From a virus: a stretch of 36,617 nucleotides of DNA. A model generated the notes under the pieces. The model saw nothing but the letters and a program-made list of their open reading frames with translations, did no database searches and was not told the origin of the DNA. The stretch is from the IMG/VR virus record IMGVR_UViG_3300030329_006064, positions 1 through 36,617 of that record; one strand, written 5' to 3'. Below are positions 1 through 13,100 of the stretch, piece after piece. Position 1 is the first letter of the stretch. The number at the start of each line of letters is the position of its first letter. The position numbers and the translations under genes are program-made.

Positions 1-517
1 CTGCGCCACTCTTTGTATCAGAACCTGCAAACCCGAAGTTAACCTTATCAACCCCGATACCTTCATCCATCACCGTGAAAACACCAAGCTGGTCATCTCC
101 CGCACCAGTAAATCCGATGGTTACATCGTCAACGGCAACCCCAAGGTCTAAGGTCTCGCCAAAATCTACTCGAGTGTCACCCGTAAGTCCGGGGCCAGCG
201 TTTACAAAGAAAAATAGTCCGCTGGTCTGTATGACTGCATCACTTGCTCCACTCCAGCTTAAGGGGGCAATACCAGTACCATTAGTGAGGACGCCTTTAA
301 CATGATTGGCTGCGCCACTCTTTGTATCAGAACCTGCAAACCCGAAGTTAACCTTATCAACCCCGATACCTTCATCCATCACCGTGAAGACACCAAGTTC
401 GTCACTGCTAGTACCCGTGAATCCAATTGTTACATCGTCAACTGCGACTCCAAGGTCCAAAGTGTCACCAAAATACACCTTGGTATCCCCTGTCAAACCG
501 GGCCCAGCATTTACCAA
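1..517 (-). repeat. Tandem 309-bp (103-residue) repeat inside the fibre-like gene
   Basis: Bases 1-79 are identical to bases 310-388, an offset of 309 bp or exactly 103 codons. Similarity continues beyond the identical block (VNAGPGLTGDTRV against VNAGPGLTGDTKV), so the copies span roughly 1-208 and 310-517. The interval between the cores is much less conserved. More copies may lie to the left of the window. Confidence 0.9.
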
Positions 518-1192
518 GAACCAAGCATCGCCAGTGTGGGTGAAAACTCCGCTATCCACAGCAACGGCATTCTCTGTTACAATTATCCCCGTGCTTTCTC
601 CTACATGAAAGTATCGGTTGGTTGTAATGTCGCCACCACCTTGCAAACCGCTTCCAGCGATCATGACAACTCCTGCTGGTTGTAAGCCCGTTACTCCCCC
701 CGAAGGCTCAATATGTCTTACATAAACCTTCCCCTTTTCGTTTACAACAAGAAAACCCGTTCTGCCTTCATCCACGGGTAAATCCATCACCGAAAGGGTT
801 CCGCTTATTCCAGCATTTCCTGAAACTGTTAAATCTCCAGTAATAATGACTTCTTCACAATTGTGTATACAGGGAGCAGAAGATACTATCTCAAATGGAT
901 AAAAGGTTCCTGTACTTCTAGTATTGGAAACCTCAAGAGTCATGAATGCTTCAGGAGTAATATCAGGTAAAGTGCCTGTTAATACACAAAAATTACCATT
1001 GTAGCCAAAGCCTGTAACAAATGGCACTATGTGATCACAAGAACCACAACTGTCTCTTACAACGACTCCTGTTGCTGAACAAACACCGGAACCCGTAATC
1101 TCGAACTGACCCCCCGTAGGAACAATAGTAGGGCTTACGCCAGATACGTAAATATCAGGCTCGTATGTAAAATGAAAACCACCATGCGGCAT
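1..1192 (-). CDS. Fibre-like virion protein with N-terminal IPT-like domain and 103-residue repeats (partial, runs off left edge)
   Basis: I translated this frame by hand from the ATG at 1192-1190; it stays open for 397 codons to base 1, so the C-terminus is missing. The start is supported by an AGGAG ribosome-binding site 9 nt upstream, and it lies 1 nt after the stop of the 4090-residue gene. Residues 12-40 read like the first strands of an IPT/TIG immunoglobulin-like fold (VSPTIVPTGGQFEITGSGV). Cysteines follow in two groups (SCGSC near 50, PCIHNC near 110). A segment near 125-150 (TGDLTVSGNAGISGTL) resembles the start of many phage fibre shafts. The last 230 residues hold two copies of a 103-residue unit with the core LGVAVDDVTIGFTG and GVDKVNFGFAGSDTKSGA. 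Family knowledge suggests a tail fibre or appendage; the exact role is inference. [ST]G dipeptides are frequent, as in the upstream giant protein. Confidence 0.72.
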   Translation of the reverse strand, partial: MPHGGFHFTYEPDIYVSGVSPTIVPTGGQFEITGSGVCSATGVVVRDSCGSCDHIVPFVTGFGYNGNFCVLTGTLPDITPEAFMTLEVSNTRSTGTFYPFEIVSSAPCIHNCEEVIITGDLTVSGNAGISGTLSVMDLPVDEGRTGFLVVNEKGKVYVRHIEPSGGVTGLQPAGVVMIAGSGLQGGGDITTNRYFHVGESTGIIVTENAVAVDSGVFTHTGDAWFLVNAGPGLTGDTKVYFGDTLDLGVAVDDVTIGFTGTSSDELGVFTVMDEGIGVDKVNFGFAGSDTKSGAANHVKGVLTNGTGIAPLSWSGASDAVIQTSGLFFFVNAGPGLTGDTRVDFGETLDLGVAVDDVTIGFTGAGDDQLGVFTVMDEGIGVDKVNFGFAGSDTKSGA

Positions 1193-1193
1193 A

Positions 1194-4100
1194 TTAACAA
1201 TCTCCTGTCATCGTAATTGAAGAATCATACATGTATTCTATTTCTATGCTTCCGTATATCCTCATTTCTTCACAAGGATAAAATTCTGCTAATTGAACAA
1301 AGTTTCCAGCATCAATATACTCTCCGTTCCCCGTATATACCTGCTTCATGTACCAACCAGTTATATTTTTCTCTGAGGTACTGTTAGTAGTGGGGTTATT
1401 TACTGTTATTGTGGTAATATCTTTAACAAAATCACCAGTTAGCATATGACAATCAGCCGTATCTTCAGTGTTTACAAATCTTATTCCAGTTATATTTAGA
1501 GTATTAAATCCACTAATTCGCAATCTAGACCTATCACCACCCTTGATGGGTGCAACGCCTGTCATTATGGGTACTTTACCGGAAATTACCATTTGGTCGC
1601 CAGTTACCTTACTAATATTTTGTAATGCATAAGTTTCCTTGAGGCCTACAAAATCTTGTCTTATTAAATCTATATCAAGTCCCGACACACCATAATAATT
1701 ATCAAAAGTGTATCCATTACCAGTATTAAAGACCTCATATCTAGAAATTAGTAATGGATTACCAGTACCTATAATTTGATTATTTAACGTACCGGTGATT
1801 ATCGCATATCCGGTGTGTGCGCTTGTCGGTAAATTTGCTTCGAGATGAGTTTTGTCAATTTCAAATTTTCCAAAATAATTAAAACGACTGTAAACGCCAG
1901 TATTGTGCCTATCTATTCCAAATCCCTCAATGGGCGGGAAAGAGTTAGCTGCTTCAGCCATGGCGTCACCTGTGTTGGCAATAAATTCTACCACTCCGCT
2001 GCTACCAGCCGTGTGTGGTTGTAAACTATTTCCTGTAAAAGCTAACAAAGGCACCAAATTGGTGGCATTGATACCAGTCAACCTAAAACTACAACCAACC
2101 AATCTATTGGTTATTTCTATACCAGAGATAGTAGGTATTGGAGTAAAGTCAGTATAACCACTAATTACCTCGGTTAAGGCGATACCTGAGCCGCTAATTA
2201 CAGGTATTCCTTGAATAAGCCCATTGGGTACTTGGACATGGATACCTGTATTTCCCACGTAAGTGTGGTTCATACCGGGAACATAACTTGTTATAGTTCC
2301 AGTATTGTAGCTTCTAAACAAAACGGTATCGACACCAATATTAAAATTATTTCCTGAGAATATTACAGTATCTCCATATACCCCCGTGGAAGGGGTGAAA
2401 TGTTGTATGCCGCTAATTAATGTTTTTAATTTTTCTGTTGAGGTAACACCCGTGGTATCTGAAAAGACTTGTATATAAGTTTCGCTCTGGGGAACATTCC
2501 GTGGTGTTGTGGGGGTGGGTATAACGAAATTCAACCCTGTAGTACCTAGGTGGGTAAAGGGAAGGCTAATTCTATTGTTAAAATTTCCTGAAACCATTAA
2601 TGTCGTAGCAGTGTGTAGGGCTGAGCCGGTTACTGTAATATTATACCCTTCATAACCAGATAGCGGAGTGAAACCTCCGATTGAAATAGGGGGTGGCCCA
2701 ATAACTAAATCATTACATCCATAAATTATACATTCAGTTTTCTTCCCTGAGACATAAGTATTCCCCCCTTCTACCGCCCACTGGTCACTAATTACCCCAC
2801 CACCCATTGCGGGTATATTAGGATTATTCATGTTCCACATAAGGCCGACAGGGCCACTAACAGCCCCCTCGGGGATTGTAACATATACGGTATCTCTTTG
2901 TGTCACACGCCACTCACTAGCCGGTGTTTTATTCTTTCCTACGACGGCCCCTGTAATATTCCATATAAAAGCTCCCTGTACAGCTATCGTCTCTCCCCAG
3001 AGAGCATAACCCCTACAATCTCCTGTAGCAGGACAGCAATGAGCTTCGGAAAAGTCATAAGAATTATGAGGAACATCAAAGTGTGATACAATTTCATTAT
3101 CCACGTCACAAGCTACATAAGGACGCGGGGCCTTGAATACGCCAGTATATTTAGCTTCACTTACTAGATTAAATCCATCCATTAATCCTTCATAGCCTAT
3201 ATTCTCTATGCTGCCTCCACCAATTTTAACTGTTGAGTTATCAATTCGTAATCCTTCACTTCCAGAAATAGAATAGTTGGAATTTCCATAAGTGGGAGTA
3301 ATACCAGTGTAATTTATCATCCCTGCAAACTTACCATCTAAATAAGCTTTGAAGTCTCTATTATGTCGAACAAAAGCAACGTGATTCCATGGGGCACCTG
3401 AATATGTTGCATCTTCCCACATACCAAATGGTGAACCAGAACTTGCGATGGTTCCAGTACCGCCGAGCAAATAAGTACGGGTGTCTATAAGTGTCGATTC
3501 TAGACCCGAATTAAATCCACCATTGTACAAATCTATGCCAAAAACATTCCCCATAGGACCGCCCGAGATAAAGAAGTTAAATCCACTTCCTGTAGGTCCA
3601 AAACTTACTAGGGTTTGTTTGCGCTGACTGTCTGTTGCTCCATATCCTGTAGTTCCAGTGAACCCAGTCACCCCAAGTCCTGTAAAGTTTAAAACTGCTT
3701 CTGCATAAGCACCAGTTCCGCCGCCTCCACTAATTATTACCCCTGTAGGAGCAACGGTATACCCTGAAAAACCCGAATTTCCAAAAACATTTATAGAGAC
3801 AATTTTTCCTAAAGACGTTATTTCCGCAGCTGCACCTGTTCCATCCCCGTCAATTATGATAGTGGGTAAATTGTAGTAACCTAGGCCCCCCGTTACCGTC
3901 ATAGATATTCCAGTAACTACACCACCATCTATAAAGGCCTCTGCTACACCTGATTCACCATAGTGAAAATTGTCATTTATGATTGCGTTATCCAGTGGTG
4001 TTTCTCCACTAATTATAACCTCTGGTGCCGCAGTATAACCTGCGCCACCCGATAATAAAGATATGGTTAAACCAGACAGTACAGCTAATCCAGTAGCACT

Positions 4101-7100
4101 ACAACTGTCAACCCCTTCAATACATAGGTGGGAGCCCCCTGAAAGTATCACAGTAGGTGTTTCGGTAAAACCTGCTCCCCCGGAGATTATATTTGTACTA
4201 ACAGCACCCCCCGTAATTCCAGTCGTACTCGTAACAACTACATCAGTGCTTTCAAAAGCATTTCCACTTGGCTTTATCCACATTTCGGCAGTAAAATCAC
4301 CGAGACCTAAGGTAATCCCTGTGGCGTATAAATAATTATCCCTTCCCGGTTGAGTATCGCCTGTGGGGAAAGATATACAACTGGTTCCAAATTTAGTTTC
4401 TCCTGTTTCAAATGTTATATTTGTTGCGGGGGAAGAAACTGGATAAGTTTTAAATATTCTTGCGTGTTGGCTGTCACCCGTAATGCCGTCAACCACAATC
4501 CCTGAAGAGCCGATATCAGTATCAAAATTAAGAATAGCTATTGTATTGCTTCCGCTAGTGGGGGCACTCGTGGGCTCACTATAATATCCATTATCCACTG
4601 TAAATGCAGCCCTCTTGGTAACATTCAATTCATCAACATACGTCCGTGGACCTAAATCTGAATTTAGCCAACCGCTATCATATATACCGGTGGGACCTAT
4701 ATTTGTATATTTAGCTTCGTTGGAAACCCTGAACTGATCAATTTGTCCAACATAATTATCAAATTTACTTTCTCTAAATACTAACCCCTCAATAAAAGCT
4801 TGGTTATGTTGATTGTTGGGTATTGACCAACCCATCTTTGCTGACTCAGCCATCATATCAGGCTGAAAGGGTAATGTGTTATTATAACGTGGGCAGAAGA
4901 ATCTAACTTGATCTCCTGAAGCTAATCCAGTTAATTCTATACTGAAAGTTTGCTTGCGGTAGCATGTGGATATTCCCTCACCCGTAGTCATGGGGAAGGG
5001 GGCCTGTGATGTGCTATATCCATAAAGATATTGTGTCGAGGCGGGATTCGTAATCCCCCGTGGCTGCTCTCGTGTACCCCCGATACGGAAATGCTGAGTA
5101 AGAAGGAATTCGTCGCCCGTTGAACCTGTCCTATTATACATCCAATGAGCACTTATAATGCCATAACTGTTTGCGGGGTTCCCTGCTCCATCTTCTCCAC
5201 TTCCATATCCGCCCCAATACCCATGAATATCAGCAGACGCGCTCAATGTACCACCATTCTGAACCGTGTAAACATAGCCTATGCGTTCAGCGTCGGTAAC
5301 TTGGTAAGTAACTTTTCCGGTCGGATTAAATAAAGGATCAACAAAGCCACTCTCTGTTGCTACGCCTGCTGTAAGCTTATAAGGTTGTGTATCATATAAC
5401 TCTCCCGTGTCCGTAACCCTACACGTTGCAACGTACCCAGACAGAACACCTCCAATAAATAAATTTTGCCCTGAATGTGGCAGCGGCCCTAAACCCGTAG
5501 TAGAAAGTGATGTTACTTCTGCAGCCGCTCCCGTCCCCGATCCCACAATGATAACCGTAGGCAATGATGTGTATCCAACTCCATCATTTATTATGTTTAT
5601 TCCCGTTATTACTCCGGTTACAGCGTCTCCCGTAGCATAGGCTAGCGCCCCAGTTCCACCACCGCCACTTACGGTAATAGTTATTTCTCCAAGATACCCC
5701 GATCCGCCTGATATTAATGATATAGCCATACCATCTCCGGTAACCCCTGAAACGATAGGTACATCTATTACTGGCTGACCAGTATATATATTTTTTGCAT
5801 AATAATTTTGTGCAAAGTCTTCGGTTTCAACATCACCAGCGGGCTGACCATTAATAAAGGAACAAAAAACTGTATTCTCCCGTGTAACAGCTACGTGATT
5901 CCATTCTCCTTCCTTAATTTCAACATTATTAAGTGGTGGAATTAAATCAAAGAAAAGTCCTTCTTCCGTATAATCAAAACATAGTCTAAGCCTATTATCA
6001 TAATGATTTAACATCAATGCCAAACCATTACCTGTCGAGAAATTGGATGCCCCAGAAGTATAGGTATTTTGTCCCAATGCCCACAGCGTTTGAATACCAT
6101 TACCATTGATACCGAAACCACGCGTAGCTCCACTGGGTTTTACCCAACATTCAATAGTGAAATCTCCAGTTCCGTAATTGAAATTAGTTCCTGTTGTTTG
6201 AAGAAAATCTGCCCCCGTAAATAAAACATTAGCTACTCCACAAGTAGCAAAACCCGTGACAAAAAGAGGATGGCCACCGCTTGTTATGGTTTGTTCATAA
6301 CTGCCAGTGTCAGTAAAGTTATTATCAAAATCTAACTGTAAATCAGTAGTAGAATCAGGAAGTAGACACTGATTATAGCCTGTGTTATAAGACTTGAACT
6401 TCCCGCTGCACAAGCCTCCAAAATAGAATTTTACTTTTCCACTAGGAATATAGTCATCAAGCTCTGCTACAGGTATTGAGTCTCCTTTTCGACATCCATC
6501 ATAAAAGAAACTGTATCCCGTTACATCTTTTACAAAAGCAAAATGATGCCACCCCGAAACCTGACTGCCCCCATAGCTATTCCCTATTGATTCCGTAAAC
6601 CAGCCCGTCCACAAATTATATCCAGTTAATTGTATGCCAGATAAATCCGCATAGGGTTTTATAACATTAATTGGATAATCATACCCCGTCGTCAATACAG
6701 CTTCTATTGGTGTCGCAAAAGCGGTTACTTCGGCATGGGCCCCTACTCCAGTAATTCCTAAACCACTGGGGTCTAAATTACCACACCCACTAATTATAAC
6801 ACTAGGCAAAGAAGTGTATCCACTACCATTATTGGTAATTGTAATGCCGGTAAGAGCCCCAGACTCACCCATCGTAAAAGTTCCGCTGGCTAATGCTCCT
6901 GTGCCACCCCCGCCACTAATCGTAATGGTCATGCAATCAGCAATATATCCTGTGCCTCCTGAAATTAAAGAAATGGTCATATTCTCATTTCCAGTAAACG
7001 CGTTACCCGTAATACCAACACCCCTATCTTGAGTGTAACCAACGTGGAAGAACGTATTGCCAGCCGCGCCGCCCTGATCACCACTTAACCCAAACAAAGC

Positions 7101-10100
7101 TACGTCCTTAGTACCAAAAGGAGCACTTTCCACCCCAGTATAAAGACTACTATGATTCAACCAAAACTCTACACTCCATGAAGGTGTATTAGAAAGGTCT
7201 AATTGTTCAGTGGATTCAGTTTGTAGATATCCACCCTCAAATCTGCAAGACCCCGTATTAGTTACTAAGAAGTCTTCTTTTCCAGTATACACAACAAAAT
7301 CATCAATAAATGTTGCACCAGAAGCTCCATAATAAATCCCTGTTAGCTGAACGGTTTCGTCGTGTACGGGAATTTTAGTAGAACCGAATACTACTCCACT
7401 GGATACAATATTTGAATCATAAATATAACATCCTGTAGACCCGGTGTATAAAAAATGCCCCACACAATTAGTAGAAACTGCTAAACCGTTAAGCCTATTG
7501 AATGAATGGGTGGTTGAGGTGGGGATAGAACTCACTACGCTTTCACAAGGGTTATCAGCACACCCAATGATATACGGCGCACCTACTACACAAATACCAC
7601 TAACGCCAACATTAATGTTTTGACCACTTATTCCGGTATAGGAATAAGGAGAATTTGGTCTCAATACGGGCCCGGTAAATGCTGGGGAATTAGGATTATT
7701 AGGGTCAGAGGGCAATTGTGGAGTATATGGTCTTCGACTACCGGGAATAGCCCACTGCTCTATGGGTCCTACCGTGGGGGTAGGATATGGTTGATGCGTT
7801 GTGGGGGGATTAAAAGGTACGGGGGGAATTTCAATAGCAGTAGGATTTGGGTCTTGCGGTCCTGTGTGAGCCCCGGGTCCCATATTATTTCCACCAGCAT
7901 TGGGCTGCTGCCCCCCTCCCGCACCCGGAACGTTGGTTATTGGACTATTAGGCCATGGTGTTAGGCGGGGGTTGTTTGAAAATGGATTCCACCCAGCAGA
8001 CCTTGTTAAAACTGTTTGGTTATTTTTTACTTTAGTTGTCTGTGTAGTTAAAAGTTCATCAGGGGTTATAGTAGTATTGTAAATGTTGCCATAGGGGTCC
8101 ATAGTGAAATATCCATTCCACCCCCCTATTGAAGTTACAAGACTACCATCACTATTTTTCAGATAAGGAAATACTGTAGCAGCCCGGTTTCCATCCGAGC
8201 CAATATACATAATTCCAGTCCAGCGTTTTTTCCAATTAGGAGTTACCTTAACAGAAGTAATTCGACCATCTTCTACGACAGCATCAATGTCAATATCCTC
8301 AGTTCCAGATGCACCTTCAATAAGAATTGTAGGGGGAGAAGTATACCCCGCTCCTCCATCCACGACTTCTATGGCAGAAATAGGACCATTATCACCGCCC
8401 CCTATCTGGGTAGTTGCTGTAGCACCCGAACCTCCACCTCCGCTAAACGTAATGTCGGGTTGAGTTATATATCCCCTTCCACGGTTAGAAATACTTACTG
8501 CGGTTACTGAGCCACCAGCAATTGTAGCTGTAGCCCTTGCTCCGTATCCCCCACCCCCGCTCACGGTGACCGTAGGTTTTGAGGTGTAGCCTGAGCCCCC
8601 ATCGTTAACCGATATGTCGGTAACAAAATCTCCTACCCCGTTTATATTTGCCGTAGCGGTTGCTCCTTCACCACCCCCTCCTATAATCGTTAGTACGGGT
8701 GCAGCAGGGTAGCCTTGTCCATTGTTTGTTATATTTATTGCTGTTACTTGGCCATTTTCTATCGTTGCTGTAGCTTCTGCATTTTCACGAGCCCCGCCAC
8801 CCACAATTACGGTGGGAGGACTATTATAATTATTACCCGGATTAGTAACAGTAGCACTTATAACACTCCCCGCCGGTAATATATTTTGCACCACCTTTAG
8901 TTTAGCACCAACTCCACCACCGTCAGTTCCATATCCTCCCGGTATTGCTATTGCAGTGCCTATGGGGGTATTCTCTGGCGTCGTAGCCCTCGTAACAGAC
9001 CATGGCGAAGCTCCAAGTCCTTTATTCGACTGTGTGGAGTCCGACACGTTAGGTATTAGCACAGTATCCCCCGGTGAATAAAGTGGAGCTTGAGTCGGGT
9101 TGCCTCTAGGTACACCTTCAGGTTGTATAACCGTGCCGGGATTTTCAGCTTGAACGTTTAAGGGTACAGGGGCGGGCCTTCCGGGAAAACTAGGAGAACC
9201 CGGAAATTTTAAACCTGCAGCCCTAAAAGGGCTTCCTACGCCACCCGGGGTAGATTGTATCCAAGGCCCCGGAGCCCCAGCTGAATTATAAATAGTTCTT
9301 CCCCGAGGCGGCTCTTCAACAAAGGAGCGATTGGTTCCTCCTTCAGAAACATAATTGGTGGATTTAAATTTAGTTGGACCTCTGAGAGATACGCGGGAAT
9401 ACCCCATGCCCCCCTTTGCTGTGGGTCTGCCATCTGGCCAAAGCATGGTTTGAATATACGGGGTAGTATTTTGCGACCATGATAATGTACCTTGGATAGC
9501 TACATTTTGGGCCCCTCCCCACGAAGCGCTAGGTGGTCCTGTGCGGGGTGAAGCTTGTCCTGAATAAGTTACTTCAGGTTTGGCGGGGCTTACACCGGCA
9601 TAACGAGGACCTTGTTCGGCAGGATAACACCACTCACCCGACAAATTACTTAAAGCAGCTACTTGACCATTTTGATTTGTGGATAAACTTACAAGGGGAG
9701 TCCTAAAAGTTGCAGGAGCAAAAACAGGAATTTTAGATCGGTCGGTTTGTCCATATGGACCCGCGTCAGCTAAAGGTGCCCCTGTAAAGGTTGTACCCAC
9801 TAATTGGTGGTCCACACCTGTAGGCCTACTTGCTCCTCCTAGTAAATTAGGAAGCGTTTTGCCTTGGTAGGGATCAAATATATCAGGAGCACTTCCAGAC
9901 AGTTTTTGAGACAACTCAGTCTTTGCCGCTACATGCGTAAGCCCTAATGCTCCTGAAGCCATAGCTTGGGTTGAAATAAATGAATCTAATAATGCAATTT
10001 GAAAATCTGGCGAAGCCAAATCTACATATTTCCAGTGACCACTAAAGTACCATAAAAATGCAGACTCACACCCGCTTAAAAAGCAAACGGGGTCATCTCC

Positions 10101-13100
10101 ACGTTTAAGTTTTTCGGTATAGTCTTCAAAACAAGTTTCAAGATCAGGACCAAGCTGAGGATAATAAACCGTAATAGCAGGCGGCTGAAAGCCGGTCATT
10201 ATGGGGGGTGCTCCAGAGGTTTCTAAATTCTCTATTCCGCTCATGTTCATATTCTGACCACAAACGGTTATATAATCAGTATTTTTTAGTCCCTCTTCTC
10301 CGTTTCCAAAAAGCACAGGATCATTATATAAGAGAGCGTTTTTACTAGCTACAAAACCACTTTCAAACGTTATACCTGTTAGGGTACCTTTGGCTACTTC
10401 TCCACTCAGTGGAATATTTACAAATCCACTAATTTCAGCCATAAACCCTGAAATGTAACCTGTTACTTCACCCGTGGCATTAGTTAAACCTGTTACCAAG
10501 TATCCACTGGTTCCAGTTTGGTACCCCGTAGCATATGCAATAACTCCATCTTCTTGACCGCTATAGCCACTTGTAAGCCACCCCGTAAGAGTATAAGGTT
10601 CATCAATCGCTTGTTTACCCACTTCAAAAATTGCCACTCCTGTCATGCTATTTGAAATGCCTGAGTCTGCCAGTGCATATACTCCAGATAAATCTCTGCT
10701 TTCTAGGATTGCTGCTAAATTTAACGGAAGAATATCATCTCCCAACCCCTGTAAACATGAAAGGCTTGGGGCGGGGGGATAAATGAAAAATTTATGTTTA
10801 GAATAATAATATCCTGAGGCACCGCCATCTACATTTTCATTTTGTTTAATCCTTACAGGACCACTAGAAGCTGCTCCGGGTATGTAACCTGTTAATTGGG
10901 TCGTGGCATATCCTGCGCGGGGAGAAAAAACACCTGATGCTCCTTTTCCTTCAAACTCGACAAGATAACCCGCCTGAGTATCATAACCTCCCGTTTCATT
11001 AATGAATTGCCCTTCTGTATAGTAAAGTAATTCACATAAAAAATCTCTTCCTGAAATAGTAGCTACGTCCCCCGAAAAACCAATAGGAGGCGAAATTCCC
11101 GTTATTTCTACTGTGGGCTTTATTCTGTTGGGAGAACGATTAGATTCCAAAGCCTTTCCTAATACATACCCGCGTTGATCCATCGTACCACTTGGGGCAC
11201 TACCATCTACAAATGTACTTTCTGGAGAAGGTTGTTGGCCACTTCTCCACACTACTACATGACCCTCAAAATTTCCTGATGGAAAATTAAATGTAATACC
11301 CGTATTGTTAAGAATCTCAAAGGGAAGGTAGGCAATGTTGTTGCCATCTTTAGATGTATAAAGTCCTGAAGCTACTCCCGTGTATTCAAATACATTGTCA
11401 ACTTCTGCCGTATACCGTATATCGGTTCCGGTTTGAAAAATCCACTCACCTTCCTCAGAGCATGTAAAACCAGTAGTATCTACAATTGCCAACCCTGAAA
11501 CACCTAAAAACCCATCTCCCTCTACAAAGGCCTGTGTTCCCACCACTCCACTTAAGGGGAAAACTTTTTTGATGACAGGGGCTGTAGAAAAGTTCTTTCC
11601 TGAGTAATTAAAAACTGGATCAACTGCTGCTCCTGATGCTTGCCCCGTAAGGCCCCTTTCCTGAGAACATACCATTACCGAATTGGGATAACCGTAATCA
11701 ACATAATCTTGTAAAGCTGATCCAGACAAATCTTCCACACCGGGGACTGTAAATTTTAGAAGATTTTTATTTATTACTTCAAAAGGAACAGGAATTCCAC
11801 TAGCTGATACAGGTGCTCCTTCTCCACCACCCTCACCCTCCTCCGCTGCTGGTGCCCCATAGGTGAACGTACTATTACACCCCGCAAAGCCCGTAGGAGA
11901 TACCCCTATAGCTGCGCCGGTAGCCATCGGCGCATCCCACCCAAGAACACAAAGTTTTCCGGTAGGAACAAGGTCATCACACCCACAAGATGCCCCTCCT
12001 ACTTGCCCCTCATAAGGAGGTAGGCCGTCGTTCCAGACTTGTGGGTCACCACCGTCTGCGTCCCATTGTGTTGCTATCCCGCTTAAGGATATATATTTTA
12101 CCATGTTCGTGGTAATACCTAGGGATAGTTGAAGGTCACCCGTTACAGAGTGATATACGCCCACATCGTTATTATTAAGCCAAGTTAAAACTTGATCAAA
12201 GCCTTTAGCTCCAATTATTCTTTCATTAGAATCCCTAGCAATAATCCAATAGCAGTAGGAGCCACCAAGGACACCCCAGTCCATGTCTCTACCCTCGTAC
12301 GTGGCCTCAGCGGCGATATTTGTTAACGAAACCTGTACGGTTTCTCCTGCTGCCATGCCTGTATTATATAAATACGCTTCTCCTGTAGGAAGTGCTCCAT
12401 TGGGGGGGCCAAGAGCCACTGGAGTCTCATTATCATCACCCTTGTCTACTCCGATTGCTGTGGGATATATAGCTCCAAAAAAACTTCCAACATTTTCCAG
12501 TCCATCTACTTCAAATGTTCCAGTCGCGCAACATTGGTCATTAGTCGCTCCATTCCATAGTCCCGAATATTTTACACTAGCTATCTCTGACCTCTTATAA
12601 CGCTCTTCACTAACCCCGGGTGACTTTTCGAGGAGTAGAAGATTATATGAATCAGTTGTTCCTATTTTGTTACCTACGTTAATATTTGTCCCATCATCTT
12701 GTCCGATTAGAGTGCCCGCGCTATTAAAAACATCAAATCCCCAGCAGCACTCTGTCTGATAACATCCCCACATATTTTGCATCGTAATGCCTAGATAACT
12801 TGAGTCTGGGTCAGCTTTGCCCGTGAACTCAAACCATGGCCAAGCAAGATTCAATCTCGTGTCTATACCTTGGGGGTATGATGAGCACCCGCCACAGTCT
12901 GCTTGGTGGTCAAAGATGCTGTATCCCGCTACGGTAGACGGTCCTATTTGTGCTTTTACAAAAGCCGCCATATTCACTGGAATATCCCAGCAAATACCCT
13001 CTAGATCACTATTACTCCACTCTACGTCATAAGTATTAGCGTGTAAATACGCTACATCGGTTACAAACGATCCCAGTGGCTCACCGTCTACGGTAAGGCT

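Noticed and set aside
75-685. Three plus-strand open frames over the left edge
   Set aside because: They are antisense to the minus-strand fibre-like frame, which continues from a well-supported start, has repeats and shows fibre-like composition. The plus-strand frames show low-complexity Pro/Ser/Thr content typical of antisense of Gly/Thr-rich genes.
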